Numbered from the stretch's first letter, positions 15,878 through 25,198 are shown. The stretch is 64,000 bases of DNA from Scandinavium sp036409475 (GCF_036409475.1 NZ_JAYRCK010000002.1:62001-126000); one strand, 5' to 3'. Numbers and translations: made by a program. Notes: a model not told the origin generated them from the sequence alone.

Positions 15878-18031
15878 TTAATGATGCGAAGAAGTCTTCA
15901 CGCCACCTTCCGGCACAGGGACATACGGGGTTTCTTTGTCCGTGCGTGCCTCGATGTTACGCGCCTTCATCCACGTTTTGATGCCGTAGAAGATGATGCT
16001 GTAGACCACCACCAGGAACAGAATGCTCAGACCCGCGTTGGTGTAGTTGTTCACCACGATATGGTTCATGTTAGCAATCTGCTGTGCGGTGAGGTCTGCG
16101 CCACCGGCGGCAATTTTGTCTTTGTACTGGTTAGCCATGAAGAAGAAGCCTTCCAGCTGCGGGTTGGCGCTGAACAGTTTCAGGCCGAGCGCCCAGGTGG
16201 TGCACAGCAGCAGCCACAGAGCAGGTACCACGGTCACCCAGATGTACCTGGTGCGTTTCATTTTCACCAGCACAACGGTGCCGAGCACCAGCGCGACAGC
16301 CGCCAGCATCTGGTTAGAGATACCGAACAGCGGCCACAGGCTCTTCACGCCGCCGAGTGGGTCAACAACGCCCTGATACAGCAGATAACCCCACAGACCT
16401 ACGCAGCCCGCGGTGCCCGCAACGCCAGCGATGAAGGAGTCGGTTTTCTTCAGGAACGGCACGAAGTTACCGAGCAAGTCTTGCAGCATGAAGCGGCCCG
16501 CACGGGTACCGGCGTCGAGTGCTGTCAGGATGAACAGCGCTTCAAACAGAATACCGAAGTGATACCAGAAGCCCATGTCCGCCCACGGCAGCACTTTGTG
16601 GAACACGTGTGCGATACCGACGGCAAGCGTTGGCGCGCCACCGGCACGGTTCAGTACGGACGGTTCGCCGATGTCTTTCGCGGTTTGCATGATTTGCTCA
16701 GGCGAAATCACGAAGCCCCAGGAGCTAACGGTTGCCGCGGCGTGAATGCTGGCATCTTTCAGCTGTGCCATGATCATCGCAGCGTTTTCACCGCCCATTT
16801 CGTGCAGGTTTGGCATGGTAATGCCGAGGCCAGCTGGCGGGGTGTTCATCGCAAAGTACAAGCCTGGCTCGATGATGGACGCTGCTACCAGAGCCATGAT
16901 TGCGACGAAGGATTCCATCAGCATCGCGCCATAACCAATCAGACGCGCATCCTTTTCATTCGCCAGCAGCTTCGGCGTGGTGCCGGAGGAGATCAGCGCA
17001 TGGAAACCGGAAACCGCACCACAAGCGATGGTGATAAACAGGAACGGGAACATCGCGCCTTTCCACAGCGGACCGGTGCCGTCGATGTACTGCGTGACCG
17101 CAGGCATTTTAAGTTCCGGGTTGAGGATAACGATGCCGAGCGCCAGACCGACGATGACGCCGATTTTCAGGAAGGTCGCGAGGTAGTCGCGCGGAGCCAG
17201 AATCAGCCACACTGGCAGCAGCGCAGAAACAAACGCGTAGCCAATCAGTGCGAAGGTGATGGTGGTGTCTTTGAAGGTCAGCGCCGGGCCCCAGTATGGG
17301 TCGTGGGCGATGACGCCACCGAACCAGATGGAAGCGACCAGCAGCACAATCCCGATAACCGACACTTCACCCACGCGGCCCGGGCGAAGGAAGCGCATGT
17401 AGATGCCCATGAACAGCGCAATCGGCACGGTTGAGCAGACGGTGAATACACCCCACGGGCTTTCGGCCAGGGCTTTCACCACGATCAGCGCCAGCACCGC
17501 CAGGATGATGATCATGATCAGGAAGCAGCCAAACAGCGCGATAGAGCCAGGCACGCGGCCCATCTCTTCTTTCACCATTTCGCCAAGTGAGGAACCGTTA
17601 CGGCGCGAGGAGATAAACAGCACCATAAAGTCCTGTACGGCACCCGCCAGCACAACACCTGCCAGCAACCACAGCGTGCCCGGCAAATAACCCATCTGTG
17701 CAGCAAGCACCGGGCCAACCAACGGACCTGCGCCTGCAATTGCCGCAAAGTGGTGGCCGAACAGCACGTAGCGGTTGGTCGGCACGTAGTTCAGGCCATC
17801 GTTGTTGATAACCGCCGGTGTGGCGCGGGTTCCATCAAGCTTCATCACCTTCTGGGCGATGTAGAGACTGTAATAACGATAGGCCACCAGATAGACCGAC
17901 ACGGACGCGACGACGATCCACAGGGCGCTGATATGCTCCCCGCGACGTAGCGCAACCACCGACAGGCAAAATGCCCCGATGATCCCGACGATGGCCCAGG
18001 GCACATGTTTGAGAAGTTTTTTCATATCCAT
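15878..18031 (-). CDS. btsT: Pyruvate/H+ symporter BtsT (CstA family)
   Basis: Inner-membrane transporter of 717 residues, nearly identical to E. coli BtsT (YjiY) from the first residues on. It takes up pyruvate at high affinity. CstA signatures such as NDGLNYVPTNRYVLFGHHF and AGAGPLVGPVLAAQMG are present with about 16-18 hydrophobic segments. The frame is open far upstream, but MDMKKLLKHVPW at 18031 is the E. coli-like start. Upstream are a strong CRP site and three 8-base direct repeats that resemble BtsR (YehT) sites. E. coli btsT is induced by the BtsS/BtsR pyruvate-sensing system. Confidence 0.96.
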   Translation of the reverse strand: MDMKKLLKHVPWAIVGIIGAFCLSVVALRRGEHISALWIVVASVSVYLVAYRYYSLYIAQKVMKLDGTRATPAVINNDGLNYVPTNRYVLFGHHFAAIAGAGPLVGPVLAAQMGYLPGTLWLLAGVVLAGAVQDFMVLFISSRRNGSSLGEMVKEEMGRVPGSIALFGCFLIMIIILAVLALIVVKALAESPWGVFTVCSTVPIALFMGIYMRFLRPGRVGEVSVIGIVLLVASIWFGGVIAHDPYWGPALTFKDTTITFALIGYAFVSALLPVWLILAPRDYLATFLKIGVIVGLALGIVILNPELKMPAVTQYIDGTGPLWKGAMFPFLFITIACGAVSGFHALISSGTTPKLLANEKDARLIGYGAMLMESFVAIMALVAASIIEPGLYFAMNTPPAGLGITMPNLHEMGGENAAMIMAQLKDASIHAAATVSSWGFVISPEQIMQTAKDIGEPSVLNRAGGAPTLAVGIAHVFHKVLPWADMGFWYHFGILFEALFILTALDAGTRAGRFMLQDLLGNFVPFLKKTDSFIAGVAGTAGCVGLWGYLLYQGVVDPLGGVKSLWPLFGISNQMLAAVALVLGTVVLVKMKRTRYIWVTVVPALWLLLCTTWALGLKLFSANPQLEGFFFMANQYKDKIAAGGADLTAQQIANMNHIVVNNYTNAGLSILFLVVVYSIIFYGIKTWMKARNIEARTDKETPYVPVPEGGVKTSSHH

Positions 18032-18150
18032 AGTGAAAACCCGGTTTTTTTTAGAATGAATAAAATGATGCGAATGCTTAATCGAGGTAGTGGCTTTGAT
18101 GCTGCGGCGATAGTGCCAGACCTTCGCGCGCGCGGTGTGGGGAAACTGAG

Positions 18151-18198
18151 TGAGTGGCGGTATGGGGTGGTGAGTGGTCGCAGGAGGCAGTGAGTGGT
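18151..18198 (-). promoter_or_regulatory. Three 20-bp-spaced repeats, candidate BtsR sites
   Basis: TGAGTGGC, TGAGTGGT and TGAGTGGT begin at 18151, 18171 and 18191. On the btsT strand they read (A/G)CCACTCA, which fits the ACC(G/A)CT(C/T)A direct-repeat motif that I recall for BtsR. They lie 120-167 bases upstream of the btsT start. Confidence 0.6.
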
Positions 18199-18225
18199 TT
18201 AAGTAAGTCGCTGACAAATAAAAAA

Positions 18226-18241
18226 TGTGACGTATATCACG
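18226..18241. promoter_or_regulatory. CRP site upstream of btsT
   Basis: TGTGA-CGTATA-TCACG differs from the ideal TGTGA-N6-TCACA by one base. It lies just upstream of the BtsR-like repeats. E. coli btsT is known to need cAMP-CRP. Confidence 0.7.
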
Positions 18242-18279
18242 AATTCTCCTCCCAGGAGTGCCTGAGAGGAGAGCGGCAA

Positions 18280-18822
18280 TCAAATGACGATATAGCAGAA
18301 CGGAGTATCCGGGATGGGGGCTAACACCACATGCTTCAATCTGTCTTTTGTTAGGTAATATTTGTCATCGAGATAACGATCGATTAAGTCATTGAGTCGC
18401 TCTTTGTCGATCATTCGGGTAATGCCCAGCGTCCAGAAGCTGCGCAAGTCGATTTCCGAGCTCTTGATTTTGGCGCTTTTCTCAAGATCGGCGATCATGT
18501 TTTTCACGCAGGTGGTGGGATCGTTATTTTGTTTAACCTCAAGAGCAATATAACTCTCCTGAGTCCAGTGTTTTTTCCTCAGCAGGAAATCGGTTCGGAG
18601 CGTGCCCCGCAGAGGGTTTTTCCGTTTATCACAGCTTAATGTTTGTTCCCGCCACCATTCATGGCCTGTGGATGAAAGCATGGCTGAGAACTCAATCTGC
18701 ATCCAGATTTCCCAACCTGTTATCTCATTCTGGTCGATGATGTTGAACTTATGGCGTATGTCGCCGCTGTTAAAGAATACATGCAGCAGTGAAGTCAGAT
18801 GATCAAAGTCCCGGTTAATCAT
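18280..18822 (-). CDS. Unknown protein with D...ExK nuclease-like motif
   Basis: Protein of 180 residues that I do not recognise. The middle part has LRTDFLLRKK followed by YIALEVKQNND, that is Asp, then Glu-x-Lys after a hydrophobic strand, the layout of PD-(D/E)xK nucleases and inactive relatives. No signal peptide or membrane segment is seen. The ATG at 18822 is chosen because AAGGA precedes it by 7 bases; an upstream ATG at 18861 has none. It is inserted between btsT and tsr, which are adjacent in E. coli K-12, close to the restriction locus. A GA-rich hairpin without T-run follows its stop. Confidence 0.7.
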   Translation of the reverse strand: MINRDFDHLTSLLHVFFNSGDIRHKFNIIDQNEITGWEIWMQIEFSAMLSSTGHEWWREQTLSCDKRKNPLRGTLRTDFLLRKKHWTQESYIALEVKQNNDPTTCVKNMIADLEKSAKIKSSEIDLRSFWTLGITRMIDKERLNDLIDRYLDDKYYLTKDRLKHVVLAPIPDTPFCYIVI

Positions 18823-18991
18823 AAAGCTATCCTTATAGTAACGCGTAAAAATGATACCCACTTCCTCTCTTGAGAAGCGCTTGCTATTTAGTGCATAAAA
18901 AATGACAGCATATTCAGCATAAGATGCTGATTGTTTGATTATTAGTCCTCCAGTGCCGATCCTTTTTTACGTTTTATAAGACCATTTTCCT

Positions 18992-19018
18992 TAAAGTTTT
19001 CTCTTTTCAGGCCGAAAA
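18992..19018 (+). promoter_or_regulatory. Sigma-28 (FliA) promoter of tsr
   Basis: TAAAGTTT, an 11-base spacer and GCCGAAAA match the flagellar sigma-28 consensus TAAAGTTT-N11-GCCGATAA with one difference, 31 bases before the tsr start. Confidence 0.85.
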
Positions 19019-19048
19019 ACTGTTAACTTCCCACAGGAAAGAGAAAAA

Positions 19049-20719
19049 ATGGTAAACCGTATTAAAATTGTCACCAGCCTCGTGCTGGTTTTGGTCTTAT
19101 TTGGCCTTTTACAACTGACATCCGGCGGCTTGTTCTTTAACGCGCTGAAGCACGACAAAGAAAACTTCACCGTTCTGCAAACCATTCGCCAGCAGCAATC
19201 CACGCTGAATGGCAGCTGGGTTTCACTTCTGCAAACCCGAAATACCCTTAACCGCGCCGGGATCCGCTACATGATGGATCAGAACCACATTGGCAGCGGG
19301 GCCACCGTGGCTGAGCTGATGCAGATCGCCAGCAAATCGCTGGATGACGCCGAGAAGCGCTGGGCGGAATATGAAGCGCAGCCACGCGATCCTCGTCAGA
19401 GTGAAGCGGCGGCTCTGGACATTAAGCGCAACTACAATATTTACCATGGCGCACTGGCGGAGCTGATCCAGTTGCTGGGCGCGGGCAAGATCAACGACTT
19501 CTTCGATCAGCCAACGCAGAGCTATCAGGATGGGTTTGAGAAAGCGTATGTGAGCTATTTCCAGCAAAACGATCATCTGTATGAAGTTGCGGTGGCGGAT
19601 AACAGCAGCTCTTACAACCAGGCGATCTGGGTGCTGATAAGCGTCCTGCTTGCGGTGCTGGTGGTGATCATCGGCGTCTGGGCGGGGATCCACAAAGCGT
19701 TGATCAACCCACTTAACCGTGTGATCGAAAGCATTCGTCATATTGCTGGCGGCGATCTGCTCAAACTGATCGACGTGCATGGCAGCAACGAGATGGGTCA
19801 ACTGGCGGATTCTCTGCGCCACATGCAGGGCGAACTGGTGCGTACTGTGGGCGAAGTGCGTAACGGTGCCGATGCCATTTACAGCGGTGCCAGCGAAATC
19901 GCGATGGGCAACAACGATCTCTCTTCCCGTACAGAACAGCAGGCGGCTTCTCTGGAAGAAACGGCGGCGAGCATGGAAGAGCTGACGGCGACGGTGAAAC
20001 AGAACGCCGAGAACGCCCGTCAGGCCAGCCATCTGGCGTTGAGCGCTTCTGAAACCGCGCAGAAGGGCGGTAAAGTGGTCGATAACGTGGTGCAGACCAT
20101 GCGCGATATCGCGGGCAGTTCGCAGAAAATTGCCGACATTATCAGCGTTATCGACGGCATTGCCTTCCAGACCAATATTCTGGCTCTGAACGCCGCGGTG
20201 GAAGCCGCGCGTGCAGGTGAACAGGGCCGTGGATTTGCGGTGGTTGCTGGCGAAGTGCGTAACCTTGCGCAGCGCAGTGCTCAGGCAGCGCGTGAGATTA
20301 AGAGCCTGATTGAAGACTCCGTTAGCCGTGTTGAAGTGGGGTCTACGCTTGTCGAAAGCGCGGGCGAAACCATGGATGAGATTGTGAACGCGGTAACTCG
20401 CGTGACCGACATCATGGGCGAGATCGCTTCTGCGTCTGATGAGCAGAGCCGCGGTATCGACCAGGTTGGCCTCGCAGTGGCTGAGATGGACCGTGTGACT
20501 CAGCAGAACGCCTCGCTGGTGGAAGAGTCTGCTTCCGCTGCTGCCGCGCTGGAAGAACAAGCCAGCCGCCTGACGCAGGCCGTTGCCGTGTTCCGCATTC
20601 AGCAATCACAGCTGGCGGCGAAGCGTGAACAGGCTAGCGTTAAAACGTCCTCGCAAGCCCCTGCTACGCTGCGCAAAGCCGCGGTGACGGACGGCGGTGA
20701 TAACTGGGAAACGTTCTGA
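19049..20719 (+). CDS. tsr: Serine chemoreceptor Tsr
   Basis: Methyl-accepting chemotaxis protein of 556 residues. A first membrane helix (about 7-30) is followed by a periplasmic domain with the serine-binding residues R64, N68 and T156 conserved as in E. coli Tsr. Then come a second helix (about 190-212), HAMP and the long signalling hairpin with the near-invariant GIAFQTNILALNAAVEAARAGEQ-type tip. It ends in NWETF, the CheR/CheB docking pentapeptide. It senses serine and signals through CheW/CheA. A sigma-28 promoter precedes it. A REP element follows. Confidence 0.97.
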   Translation: MVNRIKIVTSLVLVLVLFGLLQLTSGGLFFNALKHDKENFTVLQTIRQQQSTLNGSWVSLLQTRNTLNRAGIRYMMDQNHIGSGATVAELMQIASKSLDDAEKRWAEYEAQPRDPRQSEAAALDIKRNYNIYHGALAELIQLLGAGKINDFFDQPTQSYQDGFEKAYVSYFQQNDHLYEVAVADNSSSYNQAIWVLISVLLAVLVVIIGVWAGIHKALINPLNRVIESIRHIAGGDLLKLIDVHGSNEMGQLADSLRHMQGELVRTVGEVRNGADAIYSGASEIAMGNNDLSSRTEQQAASLEETAASMEELTATVKQNAENARQASHLALSASETAQKGGKVVDNVVQTMRDIAGSSQKIADIISVIDGIAFQTNILALNAAVEAARAGEQGRGFAVVAGEVRNLAQRSAQAAREIKSLIEDSVSRVEVGSTLVESAGETMDEIVNAVTRVTDIMGEIASASDEQSRGIDQVGLAVAEMDRVTQQNASLVEESASAAAALEEQASRLTQAVAVFRIQQSQLAAKREQASVKTSSQAPATLRKAAVTDGGDNWETF

Positions 20720-20729
20720 CGTCTGACGA

Positions 20730-20763
20730 AATGCCCGGCGGCGCTAAAGCTTGCCGGGCCTAC
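20730..20763. repeat. REP element after tsr
   Basis: TGCCCGGCGGCGCTAAAGCT followed by TGCCGGGCCTAC forms the standard REP hairpin between the convergent tsr and opgB. Confidence 0.8.
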
Positions 20764-20794
20764 AACATCATGACTATCAGGATGTTATTCCGCT

Positions 20795-23086
20795 TTACCC
20801 TTCTGATTTCACCACTTTAATTTCAACCATCCCAATCCCCAACTGGCGCGGCGAGTGGCCGAGGATATTGCCTTCATTGGTGGACTGCGGGTCCGGTGGC
20901 GCAATGGTCAGCAGATTGCTGCCGGTGGGGTTATCAAAATGCAGCGTGGTGGTGCTGACATCGTTGCTCAGCGTCAGCGTCTGCTCGCTGTTCCCCACGC
21001 GAACCGGGATCGGTTTATTGGCGTTCGGCCCAAAGGCTTTGGCGGTGATCACCAGATCAAACTTCGGTGGTAGCGGCTCTTTGTATTCAATTTTCACTTC
21101 GTTACCGAGCTGCGCATTCGACCAGCGCCCCCAGTTTTCAGGACGTGAAATACCGCTAAATTGCTTCACCTCTTCTGGCGCGCCTGCGACGTTGAAAATA
21201 AAGCTGTCGGCTTTGTAGCGGATATCGTTGTCCACCACTTTCAGCGTGTCGACATTCCCTTTGTAGCGTTCCATGTCGATGATCGTATCTTTAAAGGCGG
21301 CTTTGCCTTTCCACTGTGCTTTATCCACGTGCTGAACGGTTTGCTGCCCACCGAGCTGGCCCTGAGACACACACCAGTCCGTGGAGAGCGCCAGTTCCGG
21401 CGCCCACAGCTGGCCCATCTTGTAGCAACGGTCAATCCACATGAAGTTGTCGCGCGGGGCGAAATCTGCCAGTTGATAGCGCAGTGGTGCGGAGTATTCG
21501 CTTTCCGGCAGCGGTTCGACGCGGTTGTCAGAAACACGCAGCAGCAGCGGCAGGCGGAAGTGCGAGCCGGAAAACGCGATCATGTTTTTCTGCTCGTCGA
21601 TGGTGAAGTCCTTGATGGTTTTCGGGAAGTTCCACAGACGAATGATGTCGGGTTTCCACGCCAGCACTTTCTCTTTCATATTGAGGAAGATTTCTGCCAG
21701 CGACTGCCCCGACAGGCTGCTGCGGCCCAGGCCGATGTAGTTATCGCCGCCGAGGATATCGAGCACCGTCGCGCCGTTATCCATGGTGCTGCGCTTGGTC
21801 GCCATCACTTCCTGCTGCGGCTTGTCGCCACGGATCACGAAGAACAGGTTGCTGCGATCCTGTTTGTTGAGATAGTCCCAGGCGGTGTTTTTCATCGCCA
21901 GATGATCGGAAGACACCACGATCACCGTGTTTTTGAAATACGGCGAGGCTTTGATTTTTTCGATAAGCGCAGCAACGTGCTCCTGGCTACAGGTGACGGC
22001 GCTGAACGACTGGTTCACCTTGCCGCCGATTTCATACTTTTTACGGTCGCAGGTGCGTGAGACAAACCCATCCGGGTGGTGCGTGTCCACGGTCAGGGTG
22101 AACAGCGAGAAACGCTGGCCGGATGTCGACAGCGCTTCGTACTTTTTCCACACTTCATCAAGCACGGTATCGTCGTAGAAACCCCAGTCGTTACGGTACG
22201 TTGGGTCTGCGACGGTGCTCTTCAGCTCTTCAGAACCGTACAAATTGTCGAAGCCGTGGGATTTCAGGAACACGTCTTTTCCGGCAAAGCGCAGGTTTGC
22301 GCCCTGCACGAAATAGTTCTGGTAACCGGAGTTTTTCAGGATATCGCCGAGGCAGATATTCTGCGGGAAGAAGCTCGACACCGACGCGGAGGCGTTACCT
22401 TCGAAGGGGGCAAACAGCGGAATGCCACACTGTGACGCAACCATGCCCGCGATGGTGTAATCGGTGCCCGGCAGCTGCATAGTGTGGCTGAAATCGATAC
22501 TTTCGTTTTTCAGCTTGCCCAGTTCTGGCGTGAGGTTGGGAAACGCCTCGTCATCAAAATAGGTGCGTTCCAGGCTTTCGCCGTAGATGTAAACCAGGTT
22601 GAGCTTGGGATTAGGGATAGTCTTCGACGGCTCTTTGTAATAGGCCGCAAAATCAGGATCGCCATCGCGAGACTGGGATTTGACCAGTTCCGTAATCTGG
22701 CGGAATGCCGGGCTGGCATCCACGGACGCGAGCGCCAGCACCAGAGCCAGCACGCTGTAGCCGAAATGGTGAGGATGATGGCGACGGCGACGCAGAACCC
22801 AGCCCAGGCCGCCAAAAACCAGCACCAGCGCCAGCACAAGGCCCACGCCGGGAAGAATGTATTTGCTGACACCCGCGCCAGTCAGGCTGTTGGTCAGGGT
22901 GTAAAGCACGGCGTCATTAATGCCGTCGCCGGTGAAATAATCGCTGGCGTAGAGCGTCAGATTCAGCACCACAAAAAGGCCGAGCACCGTCAGGGTGGAA
23001 GCGAACCACCAGGTATTTCGGCCCGCTTTCCATGCGTAGATCACCACAGAAGCGAGAAACAGAGCGACAGAAACAAGCTCGGACAC
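20795..23086 (-). CDS. opgB: Phosphoglycerol transferase I OpgB
   Basis: Protein of 763 residues, the same length as E. coli OpgB (MdoB). It transfers phosphoglycerol from phosphatidylglycerol to osmoregulated periplasmic glucans. Three to four N-terminal membrane helices (residues 1-125) precede a periplasmic alkaline-phosphatase/sulfatase-like domain with YGESLERTYF at 168-177 (Thr nucleophile region), the THHPDGF and SSDHLAM metal-site motifs. The start agrees with E. coli. An imperfect inverted repeat lies 60-90 bases upstream. Confidence 0.96.
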   Translation of the reverse strand: MSELVSVALFLASVVIYAWKAGRNTWWFASTLTVLGLFVVLNLTLYASDYFTGDGINDAVLYTLTNSLTGAGVSKYILPGVGLVLALVLVFGGLGWVLRRRRHHPHHFGYSVLALVLALASVDASPAFRQITELVKSQSRDGDPDFAAYYKEPSKTIPNPKLNLVYIYGESLERTYFDDEAFPNLTPELGKLKNESIDFSHTMQLPGTDYTIAGMVASQCGIPLFAPFEGNASASVSSFFPQNICLGDILKNSGYQNYFVQGANLRFAGKDVFLKSHGFDNLYGSEELKSTVADPTYRNDWGFYDDTVLDEVWKKYEALSTSGQRFSLFTLTVDTHHPDGFVSRTCDRKKYEIGGKVNQSFSAVTCSQEHVAALIEKIKASPYFKNTVIVVSSDHLAMKNTAWDYLNKQDRSNLFFVIRGDKPQQEVMATKRSTMDNGATVLDILGGDNYIGLGRSSLSGQSLAEIFLNMKEKVLAWKPDIIRLWNFPKTIKDFTIDEQKNMIAFSGSHFRLPLLLRVSDNRVEPLPESEYSAPLRYQLADFAPRDNFMWIDRCYKMGQLWAPELALSTDWCVSQGQLGGQQTVQHVDKAQWKGKAAFKDTIIDMERYKGNVDTLKVVDNDIRYKADSFIFNVAGAPEEVKQFSGISRPENWGRWSNAQLGNEVKIEYKEPLPPKFDLVITAKAFGPNANKPIPVRVGNSEQTLTLSNDVSTTTLHFDNPTGSNLLTIAPPDPQSTNEGNILGHSPRQLGIGMVEIKVVKSEG

Positions 23087-23145
23087 AGCACATCCTCAGT
23101 TACCCTGGCCATCCGTTGACCAGTGACTCATTTTTCGACCCTACA

Positions 23146-23179
23146 CTGTAATTGCAGTGCAATATTGCTGCAATTGTAG
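23146..23179. promoter_or_regulatory. Inverted repeat upstream of opgB
   Basis: CTGTAATTGCAG and CTGCAATTGTAG pair (10 of 12 positions) across TGCAATATTG, whose GCAATATTG(C) part is itself palindromic. It lies 60-93 bases upstream of opgB and downstream of no gene, so a regulator site is possible. No regulator is identified. Confidence 0.4.
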
Positions 23180-23271
23180 CGTCAATAAAATGTGCTGTGT
23201 TTCAGATTTGTATGGAAAGTGACGATTTTTTAACCCGCTCACAGCCCCGGTGGGCGGGTCTTTGTGGGGGA

Positions 23272-23760
23272 TCAGGAGAGGAAATTGACGCCTTGCTTCA
23301 GCACCAGATCGCAAGCCTTGGTTTTTACTTGTTTTCCTAACTCAGAATTGCCCAGGGTGGTCAGATTGAGCTGCTGACCGTTTTGCGCATTGAGCAGACC
23401 CTGAATCCCGTCCATATAGTTGGTATCCGCTTTTTGCTCCGTTGGTGTGTCCAGGCCCAGTTTGCCGAGCACCTGATTTTTAACGTTTTCGGCGTCAGTG
23501 GCGGAAGCCAGCTTCTGCTTGGCGCAGTATTGCAGGATGCCGGCGGCGTTGTTCATGTTGTCCGCGCTTAACGACTGGCTGTTGCCGAGCAGGCTGGTCA
23601 GGGATGAAAGCGAAGAGCCGCCCTGAGTGCTTCCGCTTTGACCGCTAAGCTGGCTGGCTGCGCTGGAAAGGGTGTCAGAGAGCGACACGGCAAAGACGCT
23701 GGTGGAAAGCAGGGCGCTGGTCAGCGCCGCTGTGCAAAGAAAGTAATTAGCAGTTTTCAT
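23272..23760 (-). CDS. yjjA: Exported DUF2501 protein YjjA
   Basis: Protein of 162 residues with a signal peptide (MKTANYFLCTAALTSALLSTSVFA) and a Ser/Gly/Gln-rich linker, then a helical domain with two Cys (ILQYCAKQK and KTKACDLV). It matches YjjA of E. coli in size and position between opgB and dnaC. Periplasmic; function not known. Confidence 0.93.
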   Translation of the reverse strand: MKTANYFLCTAALTSALLSTSVFAVSLSDTLSSAASQLSGQSGSTQGGSSLSSLTSLLGNSQSLSADNMNNAAGILQYCAKQKLASATDAENVKNQVLGKLGLDTPTEQKADTNYMDGIQGLLNAQNGQQLNLTTLGNSELGKQVKTKACDLVLKQGVNFLS

Positions 23761-23820
23761 GAGATCGACTCTGTTGAACGAAACCCGCTCAGTATAACGC
23801 TGTGCGCGATCAGATTCGTC

Positions 23821-24558
23821 TCAATACTCTTTGCCGGTTATGCGGCTACGGTAGCTGTCCCAGTTGAAGATCACCCACAGGCTGTTGCCCAGGCGCATAC
23901 GATCCATGACGCGTTCGCCCAGCAGTTTGTTCATTTCGTCCATATTGCTGTTGGTCAGCATCCCGGTTGGGCGTTTGGAGGACGAGCGGCGATCGACGAT
24001 CTGGTTGATGATCACTTTTTCATAGCGGGATTCAGTCTGCACGCCAATCTCGTCGATCACCAGCAGATCAACATTGCTCAGATCGTTAAGCAGTTGCTCT
24101 TCGCTGGTTTCGCGGTTGCTGAAGGTGTCCTTCATGGCTGACATGATGTCGGCCACGGTAATGATCAACACGGATTTACCGCGCAGCAGTAACTCATTAC
24201 AGATGGCGGCGGCCAGATGGTTTTTGCCGGTGCCCGGTTTGCCGGAGAAGATAAAGCTCGCGATATTGCCGTCGAACTCTTCCACATATTGGCGAGCTTT
24301 CGACAGCGCATTCATTTGACCTTCGCTTTCAACGCGATAGTTATCAAATGAGCAGTTTTGATGCAGCGGACGGATGCCGGAACGGTTAAACGTGCGCTGC
24401 ATTTTCATCGCTCTGTTTTCACGTTCGAGCGCCGCAGAGCGAAGCTGGCCTTGCTCCTTTTGCCAGGCCAGCAGCTCTTCACCTGTTTTGAATGCCGGTT
24501 CGATATGTTTCGGCATCATTTTTTGCAGGCGCTGCATCAGATCACCAACATTTTTCAT
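23821..24558 (-). CDS. dnaC: DNA helicase loader DnaC
   Basis: AAA+ ATPase of 245 residues that loads DnaB helicase at origins and restart sites. The N-terminal DnaB-binding region is followed by Walker A GKPGTGKN at 106-113, Walker B LLVIDEIG and a C-terminal Arg-finger region. It begins 2 bases after the dnaT stop, as in E. coli, so the two are co-translated. Confidence 0.98.
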   Translation of the reverse strand: MKNVGDLMQRLQKMMPKHIEPAFKTGEELLAWQKEQGQLRSAALERENRAMKMQRTFNRSGIRPLHQNCSFDNYRVESEGQMNALSKARQYVEEFDGNIASFIFSGKPGTGKNHLAAAICNELLLRGKSVLIITVADIMSAMKDTFSNRETSEEQLLNDLSNVDLLVIDEIGVQTESRYEKVIINQIVDRRSSSKRPTGMLTNSNMDEMNKLLGERVMDRMRLGNSLWVIFNWDSYRSRITGKEY

Positions 24559-24560
24559 CG

Positions 24561-25100
24561 TTAACCTCGGAATCCGGGTGGAATTTGACTGTCTGGCTCG
24601 GAAAGCGAATTGAGATCGCGTCTTGGTTGCCCGCCGTTACTCGCGCGGCCCATCTGCACGCTTCGCGCTAACTTTTGCTGCCACTGTACGTGATGGAAAA
24701 CTTTGCTTTCCGCCTGCCAGTACGCCGTAAACGCGGCCAGTTCTTCTGGCGTGACGGGCTGGGTCAGAGCGATGCCCCACAGTGCCGCCATACGCTGGAA
24801 ATCTTCATCGGGACGCCAGTCGGCATACATCGGAAATTTACCCATCGGCACGGCAACTGGCGCGGCCACGGGTTCATCAAAGAATTGCCCGTCGAGGGTG
24901 ACATCACTGCCTGGACGCGCCAGATTTGCTTCCAGCGCCAGCAGTTGTTCCAGACGTTCAGGTGTCAGCGCATAAAACGCCGGAGCATTGTTGGCGAAGA
25001 CCGCGATAGCACCGTTATCGGCATTTTTTAGCACACCCTCGGGATCGCGCAGGAGCGCATCAATGCCGATAACACTGGACGTTAACACTCTGGAAGACAT
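24561..25100 (-). CDS. dnaT: Primosomal protein DnaT
   Basis: Protein of 179 residues, the E. coli length. DnaT joins PriA/PriB during replication restart and helps DnaB/DnaC loading. The N-terminal oligomerisation region (MSSRVLTSSVIGIDALLRDP, NNAPAFYALTPERLEQLL) and the ssDNA-binding C-terminal part (YADWRPDEDFQRMAALWG) are conserved. It lies directly upstream of dnaC. Confidence 0.97.
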   Translation of the reverse strand: MSSRVLTSSVIGIDALLRDPEGVLKNADNGAIAVFANNAPAFYALTPERLEQLLALEANLARPGSDVTLDGQFFDEPVAAPVAVPMGKFPMYADWRPDEDFQRMAALWGIALTQPVTPEELAAFTAYWQAESKVFHHVQWQQKLARSVQMGRASNGGQPRRDLNSLSEPDSQIPPGFRG

Positions 25101-25171
25101 GGCAGTTACTCAATAAAACGGGACAGGCAGAACATGGCCTGATAGTAGCACAGAGTGCGTCGCGGGAGGAG

Positions 25172-25198
25172 AGCCCCGGCAGAGGCTCTGCCGGGCAG
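25172..25198. terminator. GC-rich hairpin between yjjB and dnaT
   Basis: CCCGGCAGAG and CTCTGCCGGG are exact complements separated by one base, immediately after the yjjB stop. No T-run follows on the minus strand, so it may reduce rather than end read-through into dnaTC. Confidence 0.5.

Noticed and set aside
15482..17434. 650-codon plus-strand open frame
   Set aside because: It is antisense to yjiA, yjiX and btsT, has low-complexity composition with many His, Arg and Gln, and matches no family.
18032..18283. 84-residue upstream extension of btsT
   Set aside because: It covers the regulatory repeats and the CRP site; homology fixes the start at 18031.
19223..20605. 460-codon minus-strand open frame
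   Set aside because: Antisense to tsr, with composition typical of a shadow frame in a GC-rich coding region.
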